From positions 151,329 through 215,328 of the forward strand of contig NZ_SUKA01000008.1 of assembly GCF_005049105.1 (NCBI RefSeq): a DNA stretch of 64,000 bases, in the 5' to 3' direction. The position numbers were made by a program, and so were the translations under genes. Below are positions 13,663 through 23,555 of the stretch, piece after piece. Numbering within the stretch: the first letter of the stretch is position 1; every line of letters starts with the position of its first letter. Under the pieces are notes generated by a model, which saw nothing but the letters and a program-made list of their open reading frames with translations, searched no databases and was not told the DNA's origin. This DNA comes from Sphingobacterium alkalisoli. Lineage in GTDB: Bacteria; Bacteroidota; Bacteroidia; Sphingobacteriales; Sphingobacteriaceae.

Positions 13663-15693
13663 TTATCCGAAGCGATCAGTGTACATTTTTTCCAATGCAA
13701 ACATTTCATCCCGCAATTTAGCCGCTTCCAAAAAGTCCATGTCTTTAGCGGCTTTTTCCATCCGCTTACGCACTGTGTCCACTGCCTTTTTCATATCCTT
13801 CTCACTCATATACTCCATCAAAGGATCTGCAGCCAGTATCGAACCTGCATCCGGCTCGACATAGGCTTTTGCCTCTCCCGGTTTGTAATCAGCCACAGAA
13901 GTCTGTTCGAGGATTTCTTCACGCGTCTTACCCACCGTACGTGGTGTAATGCCATGTTCTTGGTTGTAATCCATCTGCTTATCTCTTCGTCGGTTTGTTT
14001 CCTCTATGGTAATACGCATACTCTCTGTCACTTTATCCGCATACATAATTACACGTCCTTTATCGTTACGAGCGGCGCGACCTATCGTTTGGATAAGTGA
14101 GCGTTCGGAACGCAAGAACCCTTCCTTATCCGCATCCAAAATGGCAACTAACGTCACCTCCGGTAAATCTAAGCCTTCCCTTAGAAGATTGACCCCGACT
14201 AATACATCAAACTCACCGAGTCGTAATCCTCTTAAAATCTCTACCCGTTCCAACGTTTTAATTTCTGAATGGATATAACGTACCTTTATATTAAGCCGAC
14301 TCATGTATTTTGTCAGTTCCTCGGCCATCCGCTTTGTTAATGTAGTCGCCAAAATCCGCCCCCCTTCTTTGATCGCTCTATCGACCTCTTCAAGAAAATC
14401 ATCAACCTGATTCACCGCAGGCTTTATCTCAATAATAGGATCTAATAAACCTGTCGGGCGGATTACCTGCTCCACCACTACCCCTTCGGTCTGTTGTAAT
14501 TCATAGTCTCCTGGCGTAGCCGATACATAAATAGTTTGATTCGTTAATGATTCAAATTCGGGAAAGTTTAACGGTCTGTTATCGAGTGCAGCGGGTAACC
14601 GGAACCCGTACTCAACCAAGGAAATTTTACGCGAACGATCCCCACCATACATCGCGCGAAGCTGCGGTAAGGTGACGTGACTTTCGTCGATAACCAACAA
14701 ATAATCTTCGGGAAAGTAATCTAGCAAACAGAAGGGTCTCATGCCGGGTTGTCTACCGTCAAAAAATCGTGAATAGTTTTCAATCCCCGAACAGTACCCG
14801 AGTTCGCGCATCATCTCTAGATCGTAGTTTACACGCTCTTCAAGCCGCTTGGCCTCCAGCATTTTCCCTTCTTCTTCCAATTGTGTTTTACGCTGCACCA
14901 ATTCGTCCTGTATTCTCCAGATGGACTCCGTAAATTTCTCCTTAGGTGTCACAAATAAATTAGCTGGAAATAACGACAGCGCCTCGTGTTTAGCCAATGT
15001 CTTGCCGCTACCTGGGTCGATTTCGCTTAGTTCGTCAATTTCGTCACCAAAAAATGATATACGATAAGCATGGTCAAGATAAGCAGGGAATATATCTACA
15101 GTATCACCTTTAACCCGAAAAGTTCCGCGTTTAAAATCCGTTGTAGTTCGGGAATACAGAATTTCCACTAGTTTATGCAGGAAAGCATTACGCGAAATGG
15201 TAGTTCCCACGCCAAATCTAAAAATAGAACGCGAGAAATCCTCTGGATTACCCATACCGTATATACAGGATACAGAAGAAACCACAATCACATCTCTACG
15301 GCCCGACATAAGCGCAGATGTAGTTGCTAAACGCAACTTCTCTATTTCTTCGTTGATTGCCAAATCCTTCTCAATATATGTATTTGAAGAGGCTATAAAG
15401 GCTTCAGGTTGGTAGTAATCATAATAGGAAACAAAGTACTGAACAGAGTTTTCCGGGAAAAACTGCTTAAACTCTCCATAAAGCTGCGCAGCTAACGTCT
15501 TATTGTGACTTAATATCAATGTCGGCTTTTGGGTTTGTTGAATCACGTTGGCAACCGTGAATGTTTTACCAGATCCGGTTACCCCTAATAACGTTTGATA
15601 ATGTTCTCCTTCATTCACGCCTGCCACTAATTCCTTGATGGCCTGCGGTTGATCCCCCGTAGGCTTATACTCAGATGTTAATTGAAACTCCAT
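13663..15693 (-). CDS. uvrB: UvrABC excinuclease subunit B
   Basis: 676 residues, standard length. Walker A GVTGSGKT at 37-44; damage-insertion beta-hairpin around SYYDYYQPEAF (about 90-100); helicase motifs DESH, ATPGDYE, LLREGLDLPEV and QTIGRAARN; a C-terminal UVR motif (LEAAKLRDEMFALE) that binds UvrC. It verifies damage in nucleotide excision repair. It is divergent from upp. Confidence 0.98.
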   Translation of the reverse strand: MEFQLTSEYKPTGDQPQAIKELVAGVNEGEHYQTLLGVTGSGKTFTVANVIQQTQKPTLILSHNKTLAAQLYGEFKQFFPENSVQYFVSYYDYYQPEAFIASSNTYIEKDLAINEEIEKLRLATTSALMSGRRDVIVVSSVSCIYGMGNPEDFSRSIFRFGVGTTISRNAFLHKLVEILYSRTTTDFKRGTFRVKGDTVDIFPAYLDHAYRISFFGDEIDELSEIDPGSGKTLAKHEALSLFPANLFVTPKEKFTESIWRIQDELVQRKTQLEEEGKMLEAKRLEERVNYDLEMMRELGYCSGIENYSRFFDGRQPGMRPFCLLDYFPEDYLLVIDESHVTLPQLRAMYGGDRSRKISLVEYGFRLPAALDNRPLNFPEFESLTNQTIYVSATPGDYELQQTEGVVVEQVIRPTGLLDPIIEIKPAVNQVDDFLEEVDRAIKEGGRILATTLTKRMAEELTKYMSRLNIKVRYIHSEIKTLERVEILRGLRLGEFDVLVGVNLLREGLDLPEVTLVAILDADKEGFLRSERSLIQTIGRAARNDKGRVIMYADKVTESMRITIEETNRRRDKQMDYNQEHGITPRTVGKTREEILEQTSVADYKPGEAKAYVEPDAGSILAADPLMEYMSEKDMKKAVDTVRKRMEKAAKDMDFLEAAKLRDEMFALEKMYTDRFG

Positions 15694-15821
15694 ATTACTT
15701 CGTGAAATGTAAACTTACTAAAAATGTTCGTCTTCTTATTATTCCATACAATAATGTCGCCTGAAATAAACATTCAATGATATTTTTTTGTTAAATTGGT
15801 AGAAATTAAAATCCGTACGCT

Positions 15822-16469
15822 ATGATAAACATTCTCACCCAACACAACAGCATAGCTAATCATTTTTTAGCCGAATTGCGCGATGTCCATATACAACAGG
15901 ATAGATTACGCTTTCGTAAAAACTTAGAACGCATAGGTGAGCTAATGGCCTATGAAATCAGCAAAACATTTCAATATGAGCTTCAGGAAGTAGAAACACC
16001 CTTAGGTTTTGCCAAGACACAACAACTCGTCGATTACCCCGTTCTTACCACCATTATTCGTGCAGGTTTACCATTTCATCAAGGATTCTTAAATGTATTT
16101 GATAAAGCTGATAGTGGTTTCATAGCGGCATATCGACATACCAAAAAAAGTGGTGAATTTGAAGTTCATAAAAAATACCTCAACACCCCAAATTTAGACG
16201 ACAAGATCGTCATTATGGCAGATCCAATGCTGGCCACTGGAAGAACGCTCGTCTTGTGCTGTAAAGAGCTTTTGGCAGAATACAATATCAAAGAACTTCA
16301 TATTGCTGCCATCATTGCATCTGAAGAAGGTATTCAACATGTAAGGGCCTTTGTACCTGAAGCACAAATTTGGATAGGTGACGTCGACAACGAATTGACC
16401 AGTAAGTCCTACATTGTACCAGGTCTGGGCGACGCGGGAGATTTAGCATACGGCATTAAGGAAGACTAA
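15822..16469 (+). CDS. upp: Uracil phosphoribosyltransferase
   Basis: 215 residues. The PRPP-binding loop is VIMADPMLATGRT (about 127-139), and the C-terminal uracil-binding segment is YIVPGLGDAGDLAYG. It salvages uracil to UMP. Probably monocistronic; a YkuK-like gene follows after 120 bases. Confidence 0.96.
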   Translation: MINILTQHNSIANHFLAELRDVHIQQDRLRFRKNLERIGELMAYEISKTFQYELQEVETPLGFAKTQQLVDYPVLTTIIRAGLPFHQGFLNVFDKADSGFIAAYRHTKKSGEFEVHKKYLNTPNLDDKIVIMADPMLATGRTLVLCCKELLAEYNIKELHIAAIIASEEGIQHVRAFVPEAQIWIGDVDNELTSKSYIVPGLGDAGDLAYGIKED

Positions 16470-16591
16470 AAATAAGTTTGCTCAGCCAATTTGGAGTTTA
16501 TAAAACCGATTGGGAAGCAGTAAAAAATTAATATGTAATTAACACAAAATGAACAATATAACTTTAAATTTAACACATAAAAAACAACGTT

Positions 16592-17065
16592 ATGGAATGG
16601 CACAAATACAATGGCGAAGTCATACGGATTCCGATCAACGAAGCTGTTGAGGACATCATAAGTAGAGAAGCACATGTAGGCAACAAGCTCAAGGTTTACA
16701 TAGGAACCGATTCTCAGGTAAAACGAGGAATTGTTGAGTTTGCAACCGTCATCGTTTTCTTACGTGAACACAAAGGAGGGTTTATGTTTATCCAAAGAGA
16801 CAAAAAACCTCACCGAATGAGTATTAAAGAACGGATGCTCATAGAGGTACAAAAATCGATAGAAATCGCCTATCACCTCTGCCCTCTCCTTGACCAATAT
16901 CACATCGACCTCGAAGTCCACGCCGACATCAACACCAACCCGAATTTTCAATCCAATGTAGCGCTAAAAGAAGCGATGGGTTACATTATGGGCATGGGAT
17001 TTATTTTCAAGGCCAAACCCGAGTCCTTTGCTAGTACAGCCTGTGCCAACAGGGTAGTACAATAA
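16592..17065 (+). CDS. RNase H-like protein of the YkuK/DUF458 family
   Basis: 157 residues. The first strand YIGTDSQVKRG carries the typical first acidic residue of the RNase H fold, with further acidic positions in LEVHADINTNPNF and the C-terminal GMGFIFKAKPESFAS. The B. subtilis homologue YkuK has no settled function. A nucleic-acid-related role is inferred only from the fold. Confidence 0.8.
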   Translation: MEWHKYNGEVIRIPINEAVEDIISREAHVGNKLKVYIGTDSQVKRGIVEFATVIVFLREHKGGFMFIQRDKKPHRMSIKERMLIEVQKSIEIAYHLCPLLDQYHIDLEVHADINTNPNFQSNVALKEAMGYIMGMGFIFKAKPESFASTACANRVVQ

Positions 17066-17201
17066 GCAAACGCTCGGCCTCTTCTTCTTACATGCTTATC
17101 TTTAATTGTAATAACAATTGAAGCATGGCTTCTTCACCCCCTAAAAATCCTCCTATACCAAAATCTTTCAAAAGCAAAATTTTCAGTATTATTGTTCACA
17201 T

Positions 17202-17744
17202 ATGAACGATACGGAAAAAAAACTATTGAAAATAGCCGTAGTAGGGCCCGAATCCACAGGGAAATCAACGATAGCTCGCTATTTAGCCGAACAATACGAT
17301 ACGGTTTGTGTACCCGAATATGCGCGATACTATTGTAAAAATCTTCACAATAATTACACGTTACAAGATGAAGTTAATATGTTTTATGGGCAAATCGCGC
17401 TAGAAGAAGCCCTAATCCCTCTTTGCCGTAACAATATCATGGTAGCAGATGTCACGATCATGACAATAAAGATATGGTGCGACCACCTTTTTGGAAATAC
17501 ACCTCCAGAAGTTAAAAACGAAATTTCCCGAAGACATTATGACTTTTATCTTCTGATGGACATCGATCTGCCCTGGCAGGATGATCCATTACGGGATTTC
17601 CCTGATCAACGTGAACATTTTATGGAAGTATGGAAACGGGAGCTGGAAGATTTGAAAGCGAAATATGCAATAGTATCCGGTTTGGGTGATGAACGTCTAG
17701 AAAAAGGTCTTGTTCTACTAAAAAACAGCCTTGCTTCTCAGTAG
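17202..17744 (+). CDS. NadR/Ttd14-like P-loop ATPase
   Basis: 180 residues. The P-loop GPESTGKST is at 15-23 and DVTIMTIKIWCDHLFG follows the Walker B strand. The AAA_28/NadR-kinase fold matches the C-terminal domain of NadR, which phosphorylates nicotinamide riboside, but the DNA-binding and adenylyltransferase domains are absent. It is probably a stand-alone nicotinamide riboside kinase-like protein; function not proven. Its last codons form the left arm of the terminator. Confidence 0.75.
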   Translation: MNDTEKKLLKIAVVGPESTGKSTIARYLAEQYDTVCVPEYARYYCKNLHNNYTLQDEVNMFYGQIALEEALIPLCRNNIMVADVTIMTIKIWCDHLFGNTPPEVKNEISRRHYDFYLLMDIDLPWQDDPLRDFPDQREHFMEVWKRELEDLKAKYAIVSGLGDERLEKGLVLLKNSLASQ

Positions 17745-17758
17745 AACAAGGCTGTTTT
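17722..17758. terminator. Bidirectional terminator overlapping the gene end
   Basis: AAAACAGCCTTG (17722-17733) pairs with CAAGGCTGTTTT (17747-17758). The left arm is inside the NadR-like coding sequence and the hairpin also serves the convergent ahcY gene. Confidence 0.8.
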
Positions 17759-17793
17759 TATTTAGCGACTATGCGTTCAAATCTGGCACAGAC

Positions 17794-19110
17794 TTAGTAT
17801 CTGTAGGCATCTGATTTGAAAGGTCCATCTACCGACACCCCAATGTAAGCTGCCTGATCTTCGGTTAATGTATCCAACTCTACACCAATATGTGCTAAAT
17901 GAAGGCGAGCTACCTTCTCATCAAGATGCTTAGGCAACGTGTATACTTTGTTTTCATAAGCTGCTGTATTCGTCCAGATTTCTAACTGTGCAAGCGTCTG
18001 ATTCGTAAACGAATTAGACATGACAAAAGATGGATGACCTGTAGCACAACCTAAATTAACCAAGCGGCCCTCCGCTAATAAAATAATATCTTTCCCATCG
18101 ATAGTGTATTTATCTACTTGAGGTTTGATCTCAATTTTGGTGTCGCCGTAGTTGGAATTAAGCCAAGCCACATCAATTTCATTGTCGAAGTGCCCTATGT
18201 TACAAACTACTGCTTTATCTTTCATTGCCTTGAAATGTTCCGCGCGGACAATATCTTTGTTACCTGTAGTAGTTACGATAATATTCGCCTCCTTTACCGC
18301 ATCTGCGAACTTTTTCACTTCAAAGCCTTCCATTGCTGCCTGCAATGCACATATCGGATCGATTTCAGTTACGATTACACGCACACCCGCAGAACGTAAT
18401 GACTCTGCAGATCCCTTTCCAACGTCTCCATACCCCGCTACTACAGCCACTTTGCCTGCTAACATTAAGTCTGTTGCGCGACGGATCGCATCTACTAAGG
18501 ATTCACGACATCCGTATTTATTATCGAATTTAGATTTCGTCACCGAATCATTGACATTAATAGCAGGTAAATGCAGTGTACCGTTTTTCATCCGCTCATA
18601 CAGACGGTGTACACCTGTTGTGGTTTCTTCGGACAAACCCTTAATCCCATCAATTAATTCAGGAAATTTATCGAACACCATATTTGTCAGATCTCCACCA
18701 TCATCCAAGATCATATTTAAGGGCTGACGTTCTTCACCGAAAAACAATGTTTGCTCGATACACCAGTTGAACTCCTCTTCCGTCAATCCCTTCCAGGCGT
18801 AAACCGGAATACCAGCAGCAGCAATAGCAGCAGCAGCGTGATCTTGCGTCGAAAAAATATTACATGAAGACCAGCTTACATCTGCCCCTAATTCAACCAA
18901 GGTTTCGATTAATACAGCGGTTTGAATTGTCATGTGAAGACACCCAGCAATGCGCGCACCTTTTAATGGCTTCGCTGCACCAAATTCTGCACGCAAACTC
19001 ATTAGCCCGGGCATTTCTGCTTCAGCCAATTCTATTTCTTTTCGCCCCCACTCTGCTAGAGAGATTTCTTTTACTTTGTAAGGAACGTAAGTAGTTTCTA
19101 ATGATGACAT
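17794..19110 (-). CDS. ahcY: S-adenosylhomocysteine hydrolase
   Basis: 438 residues. N-terminal substrate domain (IAGCLHMTIQTAVLIETL), central NAD-binding Rossmann motif VAGYGDVGKGSA, HFDNEID, and the C-terminal NAD-binding segment ending SDAYRY (Lys and Tyr conserved). It splits S-adenosylhomocysteine into adenosine and homocysteine, completing the methyl cycle. Monocistronic. Confidence 0.97.
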   Translation of the reverse strand: MSSLETTYVPYKVKEISLAEWGRKEIELAEAEMPGLMSLRAEFGAAKPLKGARIAGCLHMTIQTAVLIETLVELGADVSWSSCNIFSTQDHAAAAIAAAGIPVYAWKGLTEEEFNWCIEQTLFFGEERQPLNMILDDGGDLTNMVFDKFPELIDGIKGLSEETTTGVHRLYERMKNGTLHLPAINVNDSVTKSKFDNKYGCRESLVDAIRRATDLMLAGKVAVVAGYGDVGKGSAESLRSAGVRVIVTEIDPICALQAAMEGFEVKKFADAVKEANIIVTTTGNKDIVRAEHFKAMKDKAVVCNIGHFDNEIDVAWLNSNYGDTKIEIKPQVDKYTIDGKDIILLAEGRLVNLGCATGHPSFVMSNSFTNQTLAQLEIWTNTAAYENKVYTLPKHLDEKVARLHLAHIGVELDTLTEDQAAYIGVSVDGPFKSDAYRY

Positions 19111-19338
19111 AATGTATTCGTTAAATATTTTAGAAAGGCAAAATTACTTGAAACACACACCATTTCAAAACATTCCACTTGCTTTCTTCACAAAATTGAC
19201 ATTATCTTGAGGATATTACCTTGACCAACGACTCACAAACTCCTATCTTTGTATTAGGTATCCATGATGAAGTAATATAAAACGTTGAATGTGATATCCT
19301 GATAATTTTTAAATGTTGACTTTTTAATTTAATAGAAG

Positions 19339-19749
19339 ATGTATCCAGAATATTTAGTAGCTCCTATGCGTCAAGAATTAGTAGACGCAGGATTTCAAGA
19401 GTTGAAGACCACTGAAGAAGTTGATTCTGCAATCCCTTCGGAAGGAACGGTTTTCGTAGTGGTCAATTCGGTATGCGGATGTGCTGCAGCCAACGCACGT
19501 CCAGCGGTTAAAGCAGCTGTTAAAAACGAAAAACATCCCGATAAGTTAGTCACTGTATTCGCAGGAATGGAAAAAGACGCTGTCGATAAAGCCCGTCAAT
19601 ACATGCTGCCTTATCCACCATCTTCTCCAGCGATGGCTTTATTTAAAGATGGTCAATTGGTACATATGATTGAAAGGCATATGATTGAAGGTCGTCCTGC
19701 ACAAATGATCGCAGACAACCTTGTTGCCGCGTTTGACGAATATTGTTAA
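19339..19749 (+). CDS. Bacilliredoxin BrxA/BrxB family protein
   Basis: 136 residues. The conserved CGC motif is at 46-48 (NSVCGCAAANARPA), with AGMEKDAVDKAR and the C-terminal FKDGQLVHMIERHMIEGR typical of the DUF1094/YphP family. In Firmicutes it removes bacillithiol from oxidised proteins. In Bacteroidota the thiol partner may be bacillithiol or another thiol. A single gene with its own terminator. Confidence 0.93.
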   Translation: MYPEYLVAPMRQELVDAGFQELKTTEEVDSAIPSEGTVFVVVNSVCGCAAANARPAVKAAVKNEKHPDKLVTVFAGMEKDAVDKARQYMLPYPPSSPAMALFKDGQLVHMIERHMIEGRPAQMIADNLVAAFDEYC

Positions 19750-19776
19750 TCAATACATTTTGGTTTTTTGAATTTA

Positions 19777-19811
19777 ATAGGCGTCTCGACTTTTGAGACG
19801 CCTATTTTTTT
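19777..19811 (+). terminator. Rho-independent terminator of the bacilliredoxin gene
   Basis: ATAGGCGTCTC (19777-19787) pairs perfectly with GAGACGCCTAT (19795-19805), followed by a T-run. Confidence 0.9.
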
Positions 19812-19878
19812 AGTATTTCTAGAAAATCTTACAGAAAATATATTCACTTTATACCTTATTTAACCGCAACTTCTAAAC

Positions 19879-22536
19879 TTACTTTAGTTTTAGTTTTAAC
19901 TGATGCCTTCCAGCCACTAATTTTATCAGATCACGACTACCTTCAACATTTTCAGGAGGATAGAATGTCGCGCTGGAATTGGCAGGAATCTGTACTTCAT
20001 AGACAACCGTTTTTTTATTCCTTTTCCAGCTGGAGATAATCTCCCCGTAGGGTGAGCGATGCGTAATTTCCGATTGATCCAATCCATTTGGAAATATAGG
20101 CTGAAGCAAAATATTCTTAAATCCTGGTTGAGCTGGATCCGGCAGAATACCTCCTATCGATTTAAAGAACCAGCCTCCTATTTCCCCAAACATCATATGG
20201 TTATCCGAGATGTCTCTTTTAGCGTCTAGGTCCCAGTTTTCGAGCAATGTCGTTGCTCCATTCACAACCCACCATCCCCAGGATGGATAGGTCTCCTGTA
20301 CCGCTACCTTGTATGCAGTCTCCCCATATCCATTGTTTTTCAGTGCATTCAACAAGGCCTTTGCGCCCAACACACCTACATCGAGATGAAAATTAGTTTC
20401 TTCTACTTTTTTGTTCAGATTAGCGGCTACCTTAGCCTTTATATCTTCCGGAACAATCCCCCAATGTAATGGCACACTCAATTCAGTCTGTGTTCCATCA
20501 GCATATATTCCGGTTTCATAATTTAGGAATTTTCGATTAATGGCATCTTTGATTTTTTTGCAAAGCGCATCATATTTTTTATAATCCTCCTCCTTGCCAA
20601 ACAGTTTTGCTGCCGAAGCCAAAATAGTGGCATCGACATAAAAGTAAACAGATGAGGTGAGCTCCAGATTGGATTGTGCCTTTACAGGTACCCAGTCGCC
20701 CCGTCCAAACGTCGTCAGTCCTCCTGGACTGATACGTTCTACATAATCGACATACCGTTTTATATTTTCATAGCAATCTGCTAAAAGCCTGCTATCGCCA
20801 TAGAACAGATACACCTGCCAGGGAATAATGGCGATCGTACTCGTCCAATCCAACCCGTTTGCGGTGCCATATCCCCACCCGCCGGTCGGAATAATATCGG
20901 GCAATACTCCATTCGGTTGCTGCTCATCGCGATGGTCTGCCAACCATTTTTCATACACGGTGATACCATCAAAATTATATAATGCTGTCTCAATCGCCAG
21001 ATGCCCGTCGCCCGTCCATCCGTTTTTTTCTCGTTGCGGACAATCAGTCGGATAACCCATCAAGTTAGATAGATAGGCATTATTTGTGACTTTCCAAAGA
21101 TCGTTCACCAATGGAGAAGAGGTATTGCCCCGACCTACCGGATCCACATCACTGTGCATAAAATAAGCAGTTAGATTCGATTCATCGAGTACGATGGGAT
21201 TACTGCTGGTGATTTCCACATAGCGGAAGCCCTTATAGTTGAAGGTGGGCATAAATTCATCTTCCTTCTCCCCGCTAAGTGTGACAACATCGGTCTGAAA
21301 TGGATCTTTCTCTTTATCTCCGCGATAATATACATCGATATTGGACATATCCAATCGACCGTTTTCATAAAGGCGCTCGCCATGCTTTATCCTCAGTACG
21401 GTTCCCTCAGGCCCCTTCACATTTATACGGGTAACGCCTGCCATATTCTGTCCCATGTCAAAAACATAGGTCTTCTCATCAAATTTCTTTATGGATGCCG
21501 CACGGTAGCTTTTCACTAAGCGGATAGGTACAGTCTGCTGTGATACAATATGATTCGAAGGGGCACTTCGGTATCGAACACCATGCCATTTCCCATCATC
21601 GAAATCCGGTTTGTCCCAGCCATCCTGCTCCAAGCGTGCATCGTAGTGTTCACCTGTATATATGTTATTCGATGTAATCGGTCCAGATGATGTTTTCCAA
21701 TCACGTTCCGACACAATGGTTTCTTCAGTTCCATCCGTATAGACTATGCGAAGGTCTAAACAAAATGCCGGCCTTGCCCGCCACGGTGCATTGTGAAAAT
21801 CCCAGACGGCAAGCGGTTGGTGGTTGTACCAACCATTCCCCAAAACTACGCCGACCGCATTTTTGCCAGATTGAAGCTGGGTGGTCACGTCGTGCACTAC
21901 ATAGAGGGTACGTCTATCAAAACGGGTATACATCGGATCCAGTCGATGATCGCCTACTCGTTCGCCATTTAGGGAGAGCTCATATAATCCGGCTACTGCT
22001 ATATATGCCCGGGCGGACTCGATCTTCTTTTTTACATCAAACTGCTTTCGGAAATAGGGTGCTTCTTTATGATGGATATCCTGGTTATCGCTGATCCATG
22101 TTCCTTTCCAATTATTAGCATATAACATGCCCGTTTCAAAGATGGCTACGCCCGATGGTGTTGCCTTTCCATCTTTATCCCATACGGTCACCTTCCAAAA
22201 GTACCGTGTCTGCGCTGCCAGCTTTTGTCCAGCATAGGACACGAGAATATCTGCTTTGGACTGTTTGCCGCTATCCCAAATTCGCCCTTGGTTTTTAACA
22301 ACTTTCATCGAGTCGGTATCCACAACTACTTGATAAGCTGTCTGTATAGCCCCTGGTCTATCATCGCAAAGCATCCACATCAACCGGGGATTCTTTAGGT
22401 CTATCCCTATAGGATTAACTAGATGCTCGCATTTCAGCTGAATGGGTTCACCGTTTACTGGAAAACTCTTTCCATACAGAGTTGTATTTAACATTACCAC
22501 GGCCAACAGAAAAATTTTTCTCATATTCATACACAA
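19879..22536 (-). CDS. Secreted alpha-L-rhamnosidase (GH78)
   Basis: 885 residues, or slightly fewer if an internal Met in MCMNMRK is the start. Signal peptide at the N-terminus, then the GH78 modules: Bac_rhamnosid_N around 160-330, a concanavalin-like middle domain, and the (alpha/alpha)6 catalytic domain with CPQREKNGWTGDGHLAIETA and HMMFGEIGGWFFKSIGG carrying the acidic residues. It releases terminal rhamnose from plant or microbial glycans in the periplasm. It is not in an obvious polysaccharide-utilisation locus; the next gene is a divergent sigma factor. Confidence 0.93.
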   Translation of the reverse strand: MCMNMRKIFLLAVVMLNTTLYGKSFPVNGEPIQLKCEHLVNPIGIDLKNPRLMWMLCDDRPGAIQTAYQVVVDTDSMKVVKNQGRIWDSGKQSKADILVSYAGQKLAAQTRYFWKVTVWDKDGKATPSGVAIFETGMLYANNWKGTWISDNQDIHHKEAPYFRKQFDVKKKIESARAYIAVAGLYELSLNGERVGDHRLDPMYTRFDRRTLYVVHDVTTQLQSGKNAVGVVLGNGWYNHQPLAVWDFHNAPWRARPAFCLDLRIVYTDGTEETIVSERDWKTSSGPITSNNIYTGEHYDARLEQDGWDKPDFDDGKWHGVRYRSAPSNHIVSQQTVPIRLVKSYRAASIKKFDEKTYVFDMGQNMAGVTRINVKGPEGTVLRIKHGERLYENGRLDMSNIDVYYRGDKEKDPFQTDVVTLSGEKEDEFMPTFNYKGFRYVEITSSNPIVLDESNLTAYFMHSDVDPVGRGNTSSPLVNDLWKVTNNAYLSNLMGYPTDCPQREKNGWTGDGHLAIETALYNFDGITVYEKWLADHRDEQQPNGVLPDIIPTGGWGYGTANGLDWTSTIAIIPWQVYLFYGDSRLLADCYENIKRYVDYVERISPGGLTTFGRGDWVPVKAQSNLELTSSVYFYVDATILASAAKLFGKEEDYKKYDALCKKIKDAINRKFLNYETGIYADGTQTELSVPLHWGIVPEDIKAKVAANLNKKVEETNFHLDVGVLGAKALLNALKNNGYGETAYKVAVQETYPSWGWWVVNGATTLLENWDLDAKRDISDNHMMFGEIGGWFFKSIGGILPDPAQPGFKNILLQPIFPNGLDQSEITHRSPYGEIISSWKRNKKTVVYEVQIPANSSATFYPPENVEGSRDLIKLVAGRHQLKLKLK

Positions 22537-22859
22537 TTACTTTTGCGATTCATTTCATTTTCAGAATAGTTGAATTCCTGTTCTGCTTTACAAAAATCAA
22601 GTTTTTTAAAAACCATATTGTTGAGTGCTGATCTTTAAAGTTAGGTTTTTTTAACAGAATTATTGGTTAAAACTGCATTTCTATTCTACCATAAGGTGGA
22701 TGGAAGAAAATACGCGGCTAAATCTGGCGGGTACGGTTTCCTAACACCGATCTAATTGGTTGATTGTTATTGTTAGCAAGCAATTTATCAAAAATGAAAT
22801 ATCAGTACGACGCGATATGACTTAACATATCCCTAACATTAAACTCTTAGATTTGCAAA
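22537..22859. promoter_or_regulatory. Divergent promoter region (rhamnosidase / sigma operon)
   Basis: 323 bases without a gene between divergent transcripts. TTAGATTTG at 22847-22855 resembles a -7 box but lies almost at the proposed GTG start of the sigma gene, so either the start is later or another promoter is used. Nothing else is recognised. Confidence 0.35.
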
Positions 22860-23420
22860 GTGGTAAAGAGAACCGATATACAGGAACAAGAACTTTTGCA
22901 GCGGCTTTCCGAGGGCGATACCGTTGCATTCGATCGGTTGTTCCTGACCTATTACCACGGACTTCTCCGTTATGCAAAGAGCCTGATGCCCTATCCCAGC
23001 GATGCGGCGGAAGATATCGTGTGCAATATATTTGGACATCTGTGGGAACATCGCCTACGACTGAATATTTCCACTTCCATCGCTGCATATCTCTACACCT
23101 CTGTAAAAAACAAGATACTAAGGGAAATCAACAGGGATAAGTTATACGAACGAACAACTGATCGTACAGAACATATCGATATTGCCGATAGTATCCACTA
23201 CGAACCGGACAATATTTTACAGTATAAGCAACTGGACGAACGTATCAGAGATCTGATCAACAAACTACCGCAACGCACAAAAATGGTATTCTTGATGAAC
23301 AGGAATGACAAACTGACCTACGATGAAATAGCAGTATTATTGGATATCTCCATCCATTCTGTAAAAACACACATGTACCGTGCGTTATTGTTTTTAAAGA
23401 GCAGTGTTTATATTAAATAA
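22860..23420 (+). CDS. ECF sigma factor (FecI-like, RpoE family)
   Basis: 186 residues from a GTG start. Sigma-2 at about 20-90 (FDRLFLTYYHGLLRYAKSLM, AAEDIVCNIFGHLWEHR); sigma-4 at 125-180 (LPQRTKMVFLMNRNDKLTYDEIAVLLDISIHSVKTHMYRAL). It is followed by an anti-sigma FecR gene and a TonB receptor with an STN domain, the standard cell-surface-signalling arrangement. It should transcribe the downstream receptor operon when the ligand is sensed. Confidence 0.93.
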   Translation: MVKRTDIQEQELLQRLSEGDTVAFDRLFLTYYHGLLRYAKSLMPYPSDAAEDIVCNIFGHLWEHRLRLNISTSIAAYLYTSVKNKILREINRDKLYERTTDRTEHIDIADSIHYEPDNILQYKQLDERIRDLINKLPQRTKMVFLMNRNDKLTYDEIAVLLDISIHSVKTHMYRALLFLKSSVYIK

Positions 23421-23555
23421 ATACATCCTTAACTTTTTGTTCATAAAACACCTCTTCATGTTATCTTTCTGTTAATCTTCATTTTTATTGTAAGGAGATA
23501 GAGCGGCCTGTGGCTCTTCGTATATAGTAGCCAGAAAATGGCATAGCTAGATACT

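Noticed and set aside
13630..14100. 156-codon plus-strand frame
   Set aside because: Antisense shadow of uvrB; no family features.
18118..18727. Plus-strand frames of 93 and 191 codons
   Set aside because: Antisense to ahcY, whose frame is certain.
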